DNA of 52,010 nt from Russula earlei. Lineage: Eukaryota; Basidiomycota; Agaricomycetes; Russulales; Russulaceae. Positions 23,552-35,918 of this stretch are shown here, one piece after another (the stretch's first letter is position 1; each line of letters begins with the position of its first letter). The translations under genes and the position numbers were made by a program. The DNA lies in NCBI GenBank assembly GCA_025769875.1, contig JAGFNK010000372.1:1-52010 (forward strand), read 5' to 3'. The notes beneath the pieces were generated by a model, which saw nothing but the letters and a program-made list of their open reading frames with translations, made no database searches and was not told the DNA's origin.

Positions 23552-26500
23552 ATGGCACCCTCAATTTTCACGTTCCAGCCTGGAGTCACAATGGAGATCT
23601 TCAATGGATCTAATTGGTCCACTTGGTCTTCATGCGTACTCACTGTTTGCCAAATGAACGGATTTAGGCATCATATCACAGATTCCCTGCCATCCTCTCC
23701 AGACACAGCTTGGGACTTGGAGGAGCAGGTCCTCCTTGGAGTCTTTGAGGTCTATGTGCAGAAAGACATCTTGCTGGCAGTTTCTGATGATACTAAGTTC
23801 AAATCATGCAAAGACAAATGGGAGGAACTAAAGCGTGCATACGGAGGCGTGGGGTCTATGTCTGCCTTCAATAGCTGGGTCTCCCTGACAGGCACAGCCC
23901 TGGACGACATGACTCCAATGCTTCCACAATTACAGAAACTTAATGATGTGTGGAACACTCTCCAAAACAATGATATGAAGATTTCTGATCTTCAATTTAG
24001 CTTCATTCTGATCAACGCGTTACCTGACGCTTACTCGGCTGTTGCCTTGACTATTCTCGTGGCTGGCTGCTCCAAAAGATCTTTCCCCGCAAACTGATCC
24101 AGGAACAGATCCTAAATGAGGAAGGTTGCCAGGCCGGCCCCTCCATGTCCCTCAATAAAGTCGCTCCAGTAAAGAAGGACAAAGACAAGTCCAAAATAAA
24201 GTGTTACTATTGTCAGAAACTCGGACACAAGTCACCAGAGTGCAGGAAGAAAAAGAAGGATGAGGAGGAGAAGGCGAAGAAAGGACAGGGGGCTGCAGGA
24301 GGCTGCTCAGATGTCCAAAGTCAATGCGCACATAGTGGAGACTACTGCCACTATTACCGAAGTATCGGATGATGATAATGAAATATGTGTTTCTCTCTAT
24401 GTGACAGCCCTGATCCCGTTGGATGGTCGATTCTGGAGTGACTCATCATATTACGCTGTTCCACTCTGACTTCATTTCTTGGGCTCCAGTGTCTGGATCT
24501 GTTAGTCTTGGAGGTCATGCTGTCATCTCACAGATTGGGACTGGATTGGTTTCCGTCAGGCCATCAGGAGGAACTGGGGATGTTCAATTGACCCTTTCAG
24601 ATGTTATGCATGTTCTGGAAGCCAACGCGCGGTACTTCTCAGTGTCAGCACTGCTCCGGAAAGGGGGTCAAATAACATTCACTAAAGATGGCTTCCAGAT
24701 CCACCTCAAAGATTGGAAGATTGCGCAAGGGTACATGGAGAATAATCTATTCTGGTTTGACCTATCCATTTTGTCCCTACACGCACAGAGCGGTGCGCTA
24801 TCACTCGACATCTGGCATCAGCAGATGGGACATATGTCCCAGAATGCACTCATATGTTACAGCAACTCCATTAATGGAATTTTGCTTAGCTCAACTGACA
24901 AGGATCTCGCCCCTTGCCCAGGGTGTCAACTCGGCAAGCAGCCGAGACTTCCTTTCTCAGGTTCCTCTAAACACTCGGAACGGAGATTGCAAATCATACA
25001 CAGTGATCTAGCCGGTCTGATGCAGGTCCGGTCTATCTGGGGCGCAAGTTACTTCATGACATTTATCGACAACTACTCCCACTTTGGAGTAGTGTATTTC
25101 CTCAAAACAAAAGATCAGTGTGCAGATGCCTTCAAGAAATATATGGCTTGGGCTGAAAATCAAACAAGCGAGACAGTTAAGGCTTTGCACTCAGATTGCG
25201 GTGGAGAATACATGTCGGGTGCCCTTAGATTGGTACTAACGCAGAAGGGGATTGAGCACAAATTAATGATGCCAGGTTCCCCACAACAGAACAGATTAGT
25301 GGAGCGATGGAACCGGACCCTGGAAGACAAGATGCGCACCATGATTACACAGTGCTGGTCTTACTCTCAGGTTTTGGGAACTGGCTACTGATGCTGCAGT
25401 TCACATTCACAATTGCACGCCCACTCACGTTCTCGGTTGGAGTACCCCTCATGAATTGTGGGACTCCAGACACATCCCAGACGTCTCTTACTTCCAAGTT
25501 TTCGGATGCAGGGCATATGTACATGTCCCTGATGCTAAGTGGAAGAAGCTCAATCCCAAGGCGATTGAAATGACATTCGTCGGTTATGAATCAGGATCTA
25601 AAGGCTACCATCTATGGAATCTAGCCACCTGGAAAATAGTACTTTCACATGATGTAACATTTGACAAAGCATTCTTCCCAGCAAAGGCAAGCAGTGGACC
25701 ATCCGCCTTGCCCATACCACCCCTGGTCCCTGCTGGAACTATTACATTTTCCCTCCCGGAACCTGTCCCACACCAACCAGATGGCTGCGCGCCTCCGGAG
25801 ACCCCTGCAAATCTTGCGGTGACACCTCAGAATGTTTCCATGTACCATACTCCCCTGTCCTGCATTCCTATCCCGACCCCTCCAGCACTTCCGCGACCTG
25901 CCCTCATGACATGTCCACCCTTGCCTCGTAGACTCAGGGCTAACCCGCGTCCAAACCCAAGATATTTCGGTGAGGACAACATGGAATGTCTGGCTCGGAG
26001 AGGGCGCGTATCACATACGGCCCTGTTAGCGACTGCCAAGGCACTAAACCCTGTATCTTATCGGGAAGCGATGGAATCAGACTCAGCCGGACTCAGCCGA
26101 TGATTGGAAAGCCGCTTGTCAGTATGAGATAGACGCACTTGCCAAAAATGGTACTTGGGAGCTAGTCGATCTACCGCCGGGCTGTAAAGCCATGAAATCA
26201 AGATGGGTATTTGCATGCAAATTGGATGGCCGATTTTGCGTGCGCGTTGTAGCCAAGGGGTTTACACAAATTGAAGGACTTGATTACAGTGACACCTTCT
26301 CTCCAGTAGCGAGATTTGAGTCTTTGCGACTCTTGTTAGCATTGGCCGCGCTAGAGGATTGGGAGATCCACCAGATGGATGTCAAGTCGGTGTTCCTGAA
26401 TGGGCTACTGGACGAAGAGATTTACATGGAGCAACCACAAGGATTCACTGTTCCGGAGACATCACACCAAGTTTGCCACCTGAAGAAGGCGATCTACATT

Positions 26501-27507
26501 TGCAAACAAGCTTCACGCGCATGGAACCTGCAGTTTCATGGGGTTCTCATTGAGCATGTCTTCACGCGCACGCATTCTGATGCTGGCATCTATCATCGCC
26601 AAGACGTGGGGGGATCCACTATCATTATCATCCTCTATGTCGATGATATCACAATCTTAAGCGACTCACACACGCAGATCACTGGCATCAAACAATCACT
26701 GTCTACACACTATGAGATGACTGATCTAGGAGAGATCGAGTCCTATCTTGGGATCCGCGTAACGCGCAATCGCTTGGCTAAAGTGTTAGACATTGACCAA
26801 TCTAGGTACATCTTGGAGATTGTTAATCACTTTGGGATGGCGGATTCCAATCTGGTCCGCACCCCACTTCCATCCGGTGCGGAAATACATCTGGTTAAGC
26901 ATACTGGACAGGCAACACCTTCGGAAATAAAGTACTACCAGAGTATTCCAGCAATCTGTCAGCACAGCACCTACACCTTGCAAAATATGTGCTATCTTTT
27001 CTTAACAGCACAGCCCAACTAAAGCTACATTATGATGGCACATGAGGCGTTGGACTGCACAGATACTCCAATTCTAGTCTCGGAGATGACACAGATGACT
27101 TTCACTCCACTTCGGGCTATGTATTCTTGCTATCTGGAGCTGCAATTTCCTGGTCCTTGTGTAAACAGAAGACCATCACTCAGAGCACCACTCAAGCGGA
27201 GTATATGGCCCTAGCCGATGCAGCTAATCAAGCCACGTGGTATTGGAGCTTCTTCTCCGAAATCGGCTAAGATCCAATTCCGCTCCATGGTGATAACAAA
27301 GATGCCATAGATCTTGCACTTAATCCTGTCACCAGAAGAAGATCGAAACATATCCTCATAAAGCATCACGCAATCAGACACTACATCGAGGACAGACTGA
27401 TTGATCTAGTCAGAACACCCACAGCAGAGATGCTTGCTGATGGTTTAACCAAGCCGCACGCTCATGTGTTGCTTCAGACTTTCATCACTGGATTAGGTCT
27501 TGTCTGA
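23552..27507 (+). pseudogene. Copia-2 gag-pol, broken
   Basis: Gag of UBN2 type from ATG 23552 (frame lost near 24070), zinc knuckle CYYCQKLGHKSPEC (24202-24243), a frameshift near 24290, protease MVDSGVTHH (24423), GAG-pre-integrase and integrase core (HSDCGGEYMSG, PQQNRLVERWNRT; to 25391), a frameshift near 25370, integrase tail and linker (25456-26103), reverse transcriptase (26192-27022) with ILYVDDI, a stop-ridden RNase H (STSGYVFLLSGAAISW, TTQAEYMALADAA) ending at LADGLTKPHAHVLLQTFITG with a stop at 27505. At least six disruptions. Intact length would be about 1300 aa. Confidence 0.92.
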
Positions 27508-27540
27508 TCTAATCTACTGACTGTCTAGATCATGGGGGGA

Positions 27541-27976
27541 TGTTGAGATAAAGAGTAGCCGAGGCATTGACGTGTTGGCCCAAACTGTCTGGGTGGCCCA
27601 CAGGCCTGGACCACATAAGTGTTTCAGCTAAGTTGCTGAAACGCGTATGATAACAAAATTGATAGTATGATCTAAGACAATCGGTAGCTAGCACATAGCG
27701 ATCATGAAAACAATTTGATAGTTACTACAGACAAAATAATTAGGGATGCTCTCAGATACTTAAGAGCATCGTACATACAGTAGATACTTCAGTTTCATCT
27801 CACAGAAACTGAAGTAAGTACTTACTATCTCACAATCTTATCAGTAGCTGATTATGCGTTGTAGTATCATTTTTATTAGGTAAATATGACACAATAGTTT
27901 CATCTCACAGAAACTGAATATCATTTTTATTAGATCTACTACGATCTAATCTTCCTTATCACTGTGTGATTCAACA
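27541..27976 (+). repeat. Copia-2 3' LTR
   Basis: Same length as the 5' LTR. Keeps X1 (27791-27813), the 51-nt intron-like segment (27814-27864) and the fused second copy. The intron signals GTAAGT and GTAG are unchanged in both LTRs although the flanks carry many transitions. Confidence 0.95.
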
Positions 27977-28644
27977 CAGAATGCTTCATATCTCCCAAAC
28001 TAGTAAAGGAACTGCATCTACAAACTAGGGAACTACCATCAGCAAGAAACATGAAAAACATTGATGGGACACTCAATTGTTTAGGAAAGATCACTCAAGC
28101 CATAGAACTAGAATTAAGACTACTAGGGCAAAAGCATATGCATCAATTCCTGATAGCAGACATAGGGCATGATGAAGTGATCCTAGGATACCCATTCCTC
28201 AAATCAACAAATCCTAGAATAAACTGGTCTAAAGGAACACTAATGGGACACATCACTCTATCAGGGAAACAGAAAACACCTGATTGGATAAAGGCCCTTG
28301 CAAACTGGGAAGAAGGTGACGAACTATGGCTACAAAGCCAAATACAAAAGACAACTATTGCTCAACAACTTGCTGAATCTCAAGTGAAAGACAAACCAAA
28401 ACCTTGGCAGAAATGGTTCCTAGTCAATCCCACAAATATGGACAAGTCTTTATGGAACAAGAATCAGAAAGATTTCCTGGACCAAGAAGGGACCACACTA
28501 TTGACCTAAAACCAGATGCCCCCACAATGATCAACTGTAGAGTATACCCTCTCTCACCTAAGGAAAAAGAAGAGCAAGGAAAATTCCTTGAACAAAACCT
28601 AAGGCTAAACAGATAAGAAGATTGAATTCACCCTACACCAGTGG

Positions 28645-30180
28645 CGTCATGAACCATTCTCTGGAGAGGGCCCTTGAAGGACCCTTCCTTATGAGAGGAA
28701 ACCCAGCCTCTATGGTGTCACCCTGTTCACACGAGCAAAAGGGGTGAGTAGAGGTGTCCACAATATCGCGTGTGCATTGTCGCGCAAGTGATTCTCAGCA
28801 CAATTGACATACAGCAAGCCCCACTTAATGGCAACCCTTCTAGCAATAAAGGACAGTATTAGGGCCTTCCTAAGGACCCTTTAGGATGACTCTAGGTGCT
28901 CTACAATAGGCACTAACACAGTATCAAAGACCCTGCAACGCATTATTAGACTAACTCTAATAACTATAGAATGAACAATAAGGCAATACTAAGGACCTTA
29001 ATAGAAGTATTAGGGTTGACTCTAAGGACCCTAATAGAACTATACAAGGGGCCTTATAGGATAACACTATTCCCTAAACCAAACTACAAGTCCTCAAATG
29101 ACCAGCCCTAAACTAACTAACAGAAAATGAATCAGGTGCTTGCATGTGTACTAAAGCAGTGTACATTGTTAAGATCTGACTGATCTTATACCAACTCTTA
29201 GTGAAAGAGTTGCTTGATTTAGTTCAAGCACTAGACTTCAATCCCTTTGATATTATCTCAGGAAGAATAAATGTTAAGAGAAGAGAGAGGCCTCTTTCAC
29301 TTAGAGTTCTTCAATAGATTGTTTAGAGTGTAGACAAGATGATAGTTTCTTGTTGAAAAGAGTAAGTCAAGCGTAAGGCTTGACTTCTTGGTACTACAGA
29401 CTATTTATAAGATATCTCCATAACTACTGATCCCATTCGTACGAAACTTGGGGTGCACATAGTCGAGAACCAGTAGTATCCAAATACATAAAGCGCAATT
29501 CAAGAATGTCAGGAATGACTCACACGTGAGTCATTCTTTCCTAGTATCTATCATCAATGAGCAAGTAGTGAGTAAGCCGTTACCAATCAATCAGTAAGCA
29601 AATCAATAATCGATCGCTAAGCCAGATGAGTAAGTGGGCAGCCAGATGAGTAAGCAGGCACATATGAGTCAACAGAAATGAGTCATCAGGACATAGGGGA
29701 ACAGACAAGAACAAGAGACGCAAGAATCCTAACAAACATGTGGACAGTAAAGGCTCTTACTCATCAATAGAAGCCTTCTTACTCAGCAGCTTACTGAGCA
29801 TGACTGAGCATGCTCAGTAAGCATACTCCGACTTCTTACTCATCCATCAATTGTGCTTGATAACAAGATTATGACTTGTTCCCTATTAGGCAGTTCTCTT
29901 GTAGTATATAAGTGCTCAATAAAGTAGTGGACAGTCTTCAGACTGTCCATTTGTTTATGGCACTCTCTACCCCTGGGATACTCTATTAAGGACCATCCCC
30001 TTGTGACCATTCTGGCCTCTTCCCTGCATAATTGCTCAACACTACCAGTAACCATACCTCTTTGGTACTTGGTACTGCTCTGGACATTACTTCTTGCCCA
30101 CACTGTCTTGGACGTCTATCAACTTGTCTTAGAACTTATCCCTCGCTCTTGAACTGGATTGTTCAACAGTGAGTCTTGAT
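28645..30180 (+). mobile_element. LTR-A copy split by a nested solo LTR
   Basis: Reads in the opposite orientation to the copies at 21.3 and 40.9 kb. First base pair mutated (CGTCATGAACC for TGTCATGAACC). Without the nested 568 bp insert and its target repeat the length is 963, as expected for LTR-A. After its end, 30181-30238 matches the tail of LTR-B. Gypsy-2 polymerase is interrupted here with loss of the reverse transcriptase core, so unequal recombination is likely. Confidence 0.8.
29167..29734 (-). mobile_element. solo LTR nested inside LTR-A
   Basis: TGTTAAGATC...AATCCTAACA, 568 bp, with imperfect 5 bp target repeats TACAT and AACAT. Comparison with uninterrupted LTR-A copies shows that AACATGTGG is the original site. 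On the minus strand a TATAAATAG box is followed by the hairpin AAGTCAAGCC..GCTTGACTT. Another short palindrome, TGACTCACACGTGAGTCA, lies at about 29517. Confidence 0.8.
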
Positions 30181-30238
30181 GCTCACCCACCTGCTCCTGA
30201 GTCCTTAGTGATCAGCAGTACATGTCTTGACAGCAGTC

Positions 30239-31900
30239 ATATCTCAAGAATATGAAGATGGACTACACCCAATAGCATATTACTCTAGAACACTTCTATA
30301 TGAAGAAAGAAACTATGATGTACATGACAAAGAATGATCAGCAGTAATATTTGGACTAAAAAGCAGACAGCCATTCTTCTTAGGAGCTGATAAACCAGTT
30401 AGCATAAGAACAGACCACAAAAACCTTACCTACTTTAAAGAACCACAAAAGCTGACAGGGCAACAAGCCAGATGGATGCAGTACATGCAAGACTTCAACA
30501 TTACCATAGAACATGTTCCAGGACATGCCCACACAATCACCAATACACTCTCTCATCACAATGACCTTAACAAGGGGGTAGAAGAACAACCAACCACCTT
30601 ACTCCCACCCAAAATCTTCATACAAAAACCTACCTACCAGACAAACCCAACAAATGATGCAAAATTCTAAGACAATATCATGATGCTCTGTTCACAGGAC
30701 ATCCTGGAATAACCAACACCTGGAACTTAGTCAAACAATTTTACAAAGGGCCCAAACTATGACAATTTGTGGAACAATATGTCAAAGGCTGCACCAAATG
30801 TCAAACCAAGGAAGAAAGCAATGTCATTTGCACTCAACATGCTTGTTGAACAAGGCCCCTTCCAATACATGTCAATGGACCTTATCACAGACTTACCCAA
30901 ATCAGATGGATTTGATAGTGTCCTCACCATCATGGACCAAGGCTGTTCCAAAGCAACAAAATTCATTCCATGCAACAAAACAATTGATGGGACAGGTGTT
31001 GCACATGAATACTTGAAACACCTTGTGCCCTTTTGGTTCAGTGTTCCCAAAATAATTATATCCAACAGAGACCCTCAATTTGCATCAAACTTCTCTAAAG
31101 CTTTATGTAAAAGTCTAGGCATCAAACAAAACATGTCTACCCCATTTTACCCTCAAACTGATGGACAAACAGAAAGAATGAACACCTGGCTAGAACAATA
31201 CCTAAGACCCTGGACCATGACTCATCCTCATTCCTCAGCAAAAATGCCTCAATTGCTGAATATGCACACAACTCATGGAAACACAAGGTATCACAACAAT
31301 CACCACATGAACTCCTCATCAGGTTCAGACCCCAAATCAATATCAACCTTGAAGACAACAACATGCCCTCTTCCATTGATTGCCTCAAACAACTGGAAGA
31401 GGCTAGATCAGATGCACAACAACTTCTAGAACAAAGACAACAACCCTCAAAACCTAACATCCTGGAAATGAAAGAAGGGACCCTTGTTTGGTTAGAAGCA
31501 AAGAACCTCAAAACATGAGGAACATGCAAGCTAATGCCCAAACAATACAGCCTCTTTCCCATCACAAAGAAAATCTCCAAAGTCACCTATCAACTTTGAC
31601 TCCCCCTAACAATGAAAGTACATGATGTCTTCCATATCAATCTGCTCCTTCCCTATTTAGAAACAGAAGAATATGGAACCCCCTTTACATGACCACCCTT
31701 GATCATCAAGAGCAAAGAAGAATATGAAATCGAAACAATTCTAGATGCCAGAAGATTTGGGCAAAGATATAAATTACAATACCTCATACATTAGAAGGGC
31801 TACCCTACATCAGACAATTTGTGGGTCAATCACCATGACCTGAATGCACCCAAACTCCTAAAAGATTTCTACTCCACTAAGGCTAGACAATCCAACATAT
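30239..31900 (+). pseudogene. Gypsy-2 RNase H, integrase and chromodomain remnants
   Basis: RNase H: ISQEYEDGLHPIAYYSRTL, SIRTDHKNLTYFKEPQKLTG. Integrase H2C2 finger: TGHPGITNTWN...GCTKCQ. Catalytic core 30767-31429 with MDLITDLP, SNRDPQF and a TDGQTERMN block. A chromodomain follows: EEYEIETILDARRFGQRYK, then KGYPTSDNLWV. Several stops and frameshifts lie between these. Chromodomain integrases target element insertion to heterochromatin in related chromoviruses (family knowledge). After 31900 some 260 bases of unrecognised DNA lead to the next LTR-A copy. Confidence 0.85.
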
Positions 31901-32164
31901 AAAAGACTACTATTTCAACCCACCATTCCCTATCTCCCTCTCCCTTGAATGTCTTACAATATGTCATCTCCACAGAACTCCCACACTGCTTCTTCTGTGA
32001 CTCTTGTTCCCACTCCTCCTTACTCTCCAACCCTCATTTCATTACCACTATCTAGGGAACCATCCCCATCTCTGGCTGCAACCATTAAGACCCAACTTCT
32101 AGTATGATGTGCTGCACAACATGCAGCAATGATCATACAAGCACACAAACTTTGGGAGGATGGC

Positions 32165-33658
32165 TGTCATGAACCATTTCCCAGAGAGGGCTCTGAAGGA
32201 CCCTTCCTTATTAGAGGATACCTAGCCTCTATGATGCCACCCTGTTCACATGATCAAAAGGGGTGAGTAGAGGTGTCCACAATATCACACATGCATTGTT
32301 GCATGATTGATTCTAGGCACAATCAACATACAGCAAGCCCTACTTAGTGAAAACCCTTCTATGTAGAAACTAAACAGTTTATTGGGGGTATGGAAGGGTT
32401 GTTTTTGAGTGAGTGTATGCAGCAGTTGAAGGAGACCTGCATGTTTCGCACACATGAGAATCACTGAATAATGTAATGACTGTACTCAGTGACTTGCGCA
32501 TGTGAGCGATCACTATGGATATATATTTACCTGAATAATGTAATGACTGTACTATTCAGGTATGAGCTTTATGGAACATAAGGAATGATAAGTAAGTGGG
32601 AACACACCTCAGTGACTCGCGCACATGAGCAATCACTGAGGAACAAGGGTAAACTATCTACTCATTTAAGTAGGCAGGAGGTAAACAAATGGTATCCAAA
32701 TGATGGAACATCAATCGAGCCAATCAGTGTCTACGTCAATTAACTAGACTAGGTACGAACTGAGTGTAAATAACTAGTTCTACTTGGAGATGCTAATAAC
32801 AGTCCTGGGTATATGTCCCAAGTGAGGGGATCCCTCACTTGGCTTTGTGCGCTCACGATCGAGCTCACTCGCGGTCAGGAATCACAACATTCTAGCAATA
32901 AAAGACAATATTGAAGGCTCCCTAAAGACCCTTTAGGACAACCTCAAGTGCCTTACATTGGATGCTTATGAAGATACTGGGCCCTAGAACACATTATTAG
33001 ACTAACTCTAATAACCTTAGAATGAACTACAAGGCAATACTAAGGACCTTAATATGGATATTAGGGTCAGCTCTAAGGACCCTAATAGAACTGTATAAGG
33101 GCCTAAGAGGCAACACTGTTCCATTGACAAATACCCCAAGTCCCCAAATGACTGGCCCTAAACTAACTAACAGTAAATGAATCAGATGCTTTGCATGTGC
33201 ACTAAGCAGTGAACACATGGACACTAACAGCCCTTACTCATCATTATGGGCCCTCTTACTCAGCAGCTTACTGAGCATAACTGAGCATGCTCACTAAGCA
33301 TGTTCCAACTTCTTACTCATCTGTCAATTGTGCTTGATAACAAGGTTATGACTTGTTCTCTATTTAGCAGTTCCCTTGTAGTATACAAGCACTCAATAAA
33401 GTAGTTGACAGTCTTTAGACTGTCCATTTGATTTTTGGCACTCCATTTCCAAGGGTACTCTTTTGTGACCACCCTATCTAGTACACCCTGGCACTCTCTC
33501 TCTACAATCATCTCTCCCAGCTGATACCAGTACCTCTCTGGTATTTGCTACTTGTGTGGACAGTACTTTTTGCCAACTTCATCCTCAAACTCAGTCAACT
33601 CATCTCTGAGCTACTCCCTTGCTCTTGAACTGGATTGTTCAACAGTGAGTTCCTGACA
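32165..33658 (+). mobile_element. LTR-A copy split by a second nested solo LTR
   Basis: TGTCATGAACC...TTCCTGACA. Removing the nested 528 bp element and one 5 bp target repeat leaves exactly 961 bp, the length of both LTRs of the young gypsy element. No primer-site match follows it, so it is not a functional 5' LTR. Confidence 0.85.
32362..32889 (+). mobile_element. solo LTR with perfect target duplication TTCTA
   Basis: TGTAGAAACT...ATCACAACA, 528 bp, with TTCTA at 32357-32361 and 32890-32894. Features: repeated blocks CTGAATAATGTAATGACTGT (twice, about 32463 and 32533), repeated CAGTGACT.GCGCA.ATGAG blocks, and near the end TATATG followed by the hairpin CCAAGTGAGGG..CCCTCACTTGG, the same promoter-plus-hairpin layout as the other families. 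Its own interior is absent. Confidence 0.85.
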
Positions 33659-34740
33659 ATGACCCTGCTCTCCATCATACTTCATGCCTTTGGCAACTGC
33701 TCTCCTACTCTAGGAACTAACTCCCCCATCAAAACTTGCAGTCCATCCTACCATGTTCATACTCCATCCCCAGATCCAATTCCCATTCTCCCATGAAGAG
33801 ACACCCCAATTCCCCAATGCCTCTCTGGCATCATCCTCCTTCACAAAAACCTCACTCCAACACCCCCTGCCAAAGAAGGACCCCCTCCTGCTTACAAAGC
33901 ACCCCCTGTCATCAATACCGCTAACCAATTAACAGAACTGGAAGAACTCAGAGAAGGATGGGAAGAAGGAGATTTAGGATTGAATCTTCTAATTCCCAAC
34001 CCTGGTAACAAGGACTGACACTCTTCTCCCTCACTTTGTCCTGCCTGACCTGGTGAATAGTTTTCACTTCTGTCCTGGCCACCTATGGCCCTGGCTGTCC
34101 TACACACTGCATACCCATTCAGGCTTGCACTGACCCCTACCCTCATCCCCTACTCACACAAAAGGATGCATTCCTATTCAAAAATGGCCTGAGACACACC
34201 CAAGCAGTGGATGAAGCTCTCAGATTTGAACAGGACTTATCCTTAGAAGCCAAAGTTCATCAGTACAGGTTCACCATTAGAAAAGTGCAACAAATGGCAA
34301 ATCAACTTGTCACTGCCAGAGGACAATAGCACAACACACTTTGGGAGATCAGAGATTCCAAGGTGAAACTGGTGAAAGCCAATGCTAAAACACACCTTGA
34401 ACCCAGAATCCTCTTTGAATCTATGCCTTGTCTCACTGACCAGGAGCACAAGGATGCCAAGGAAGCCATCATGGACCTCTGGTATCAATTTACCCCAAGA
34501 GTTACTTACCAATGCTCTTGGTGTCACAATGCAGGACATAACACCTTTGAATGCCCTAAGATTGCCACCTGTGTTCTCTGCAACTGCCATGGACACATGG
34601 CTGATCACTGCAGAATTCCTCACCAATGCTGCAAAACAGACAAGATGTGCCAAGTCCCTCGAGACCAAGTACATTTTCATGCACATCATTGCCACTCCAC
34701 CATTCTCCTTTACATAGCTTAGACATTAACAAGGGGGTAA
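33659..34740 (+). pseudogene. gag-only retroelement interior with zinc-finger array
   Basis: A degraded gag frame (FKNGLRHTQAVDEALRFEQD ..., helical and charged) leads into an array of Cys/His fingers: CSWCHNAGHNTFEC, CVLCNCHGHMADHC and a third Cys-rich unit CCKTDKMC...HFHAHHC. Directly after the stop comes AACAAGGGGGTAA, a polypurine tract, and then the LTR at 34741. No protease, polymerase or integrase lies between gag and the 3' LTR. This fits a non-autonomous gag-bearing element (TR-GAG-like), or a deletion product. In-frame stops are present further upstream. Confidence 0.6.
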
Positions 34741-35225
34741 TGTTACAAGAACTGGTGTTTTGGACCAGACTGGTGTTACAAACCAAGGCCAAGTCTTGGC
34801 CACATATTGTCCTATTTCACTCAAGAGAGACTCCTCTCACTCTGCATCACCAATCCACTTCCATTTCATGGGCTACTCTTCCTGTGGTACAAGATATCAC
34901 TGTTACAAAGGCACTATGGCACAACTAGGCACCCATTTCCTAATCAGGTAATCATTGCATGGCAGCCACATGGCCACTCAGCCACCAAGAACCTGAAACA
35001 GTGGCATGAACTCCTACAACTTGTTGCATAACTCATATGATGTCATTTAGCTCCAATGACATCATGGCTGACTGAGTGACTCCACACTAACATCATCTGC
35101 TCACCAAGCACTCCACAGTGACATCATAATGATGCCATTGCTCCACAATGATCAGTAATGTGCTCAGTAAGCCCTAAACCTGTGACACAAGCAAGTTTAT
35201 GCCTCTATAGTCCTATTGGACAGTA
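34741..35225 (+). repeat. LTR-B 3' LTR copy, truncated
   Basis: Begins TGTTACAAGAACTGG right after the polypurine tract. Similar to 20496-20950. At about 35221-35226 it switches without spacer into the middle of LTR-A, so its promoter half is missing. Confidence 0.75.
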
Positions 35226-35918
35226 CCAAAGAGAGGAGTATCCCAGGGATAGAGAGTGCGGTAAACAAATGGACAGTCTGAGGACTGTCTGTTACTTTAA
35301 GAAGTCAAAGTGTGCTTACTGAGCATGCTCAGTCATGCTCAGTAAGCCACTGAGTAAGAAGGCTCATCCTGATGAGTAAGAGTCTTTACTGTCCACATGT
35401 TTACTTCTTTAGTACATGTGCAAAGCACCTGATTCATTTCCTGTTAGTTAGTTTAGGGCTGGTCATTTGAGGACTTGTAGTTTGGTGCAAGGAATAGAGT
35501 TGCTTATAAGGCCCCTTATATAGTTCTATTAGGGGCCTTAGAGTTGACCCTAATACTTATATTAAGGTCCTTAGTATTGTTTCATAGTTTGTTCTAAGGT
35601 TATTAGAGTTAGTCTAATAATGCGTTGTGGGGCTGTTAGTGTCCTGTTAGTGCCTCTTGTAGAACACTTAGAGTCGTCCTAAAGGGTCTTTAGAGAAGCT
35701 ATAATGCTGTCCTTTATTGCTAAAAGGGTTGCCATTAAGTGGGGCTTGCTGTATGTCAATTGTGCCGAGAATCGCTCATGCAACAATGCACGCACAATAT
35801 TGTGGACACCTCTGCTCACCCCTCTTGTCTGTGTGAACAGGGTGACACCATAGAGGCTAGGTTTCCTCTCATAAGGAAGGGTCCTTCAAGGGCCCTCTCC
35901 AGGAAATAGTTCATGACA
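35226..35918 (-). repeat. LTR-A fragment fused to LTR-B
   Basis: Starts inside LTR-A at the block GGAGTATCCCAGGGATAGAG and runs to the normal end TTCATGACA. It includes the palindrome cluster (about 35315-35347). The fusion point shares the short word ACCAAAGAG with LTR-A (present at 21410), suggesting recombination by short homology. Confidence 0.75.

Larger units (their letters stand above)
22866..27976 (+). mobile_element. Copia-2: full-length Ty1/copia retrotransposon, inactive
   Basis: Two 436 bp LTRs (TGTTGAGATA...GATTCAACA) and a perfect 5 bp target duplication CAGAA. The site of insertion is within the protease codons of Gypsy-2 (ATA GAT AGT GGA GCA ACA GAA / TGC TTC), which read through when Copia-2 is ignored. 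PBS and polypurine tract (ATGGGGGGA) are present. The LTRs differ at roughly 20 of 436 positions, nearly all transitions at CG/TG/CA, so it is older than Copia-1. Confidence 0.95.
22481..32164 (+). mobile_element. Gypsy-2: old Ty3/gypsy element with nested insertions
   Basis: Gag end (QHKQGHLTRDCPTKPKCK), protease (VLIDSGATECFISP), a reverse transcriptase start, RNase H (SIRTDHKNLTYFKE), H2C2 finger, integrase core and chromodomain lie in gypsy order on the plus strand. The coding parts are at 22481-22865, 27977-28644, 30239-31064 and on to about 31900. Copia-2 sits inside the protease codons, and an LTR-A copy with its own nested solo LTR splits the polymerase. The palm part of the reverse transcriptase (YxDD region) is missing, so a deletion accompanied that event. 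Many stops and frameshifts: long dead. Confidence 0.85.

Noticed and set aside
32362..32889. CRISPR-like short repeats (CTGAATAATGTAATGACTGT twice)
   Set aside because: Only two copies, within a solo LTR of a eukaryotic genome.
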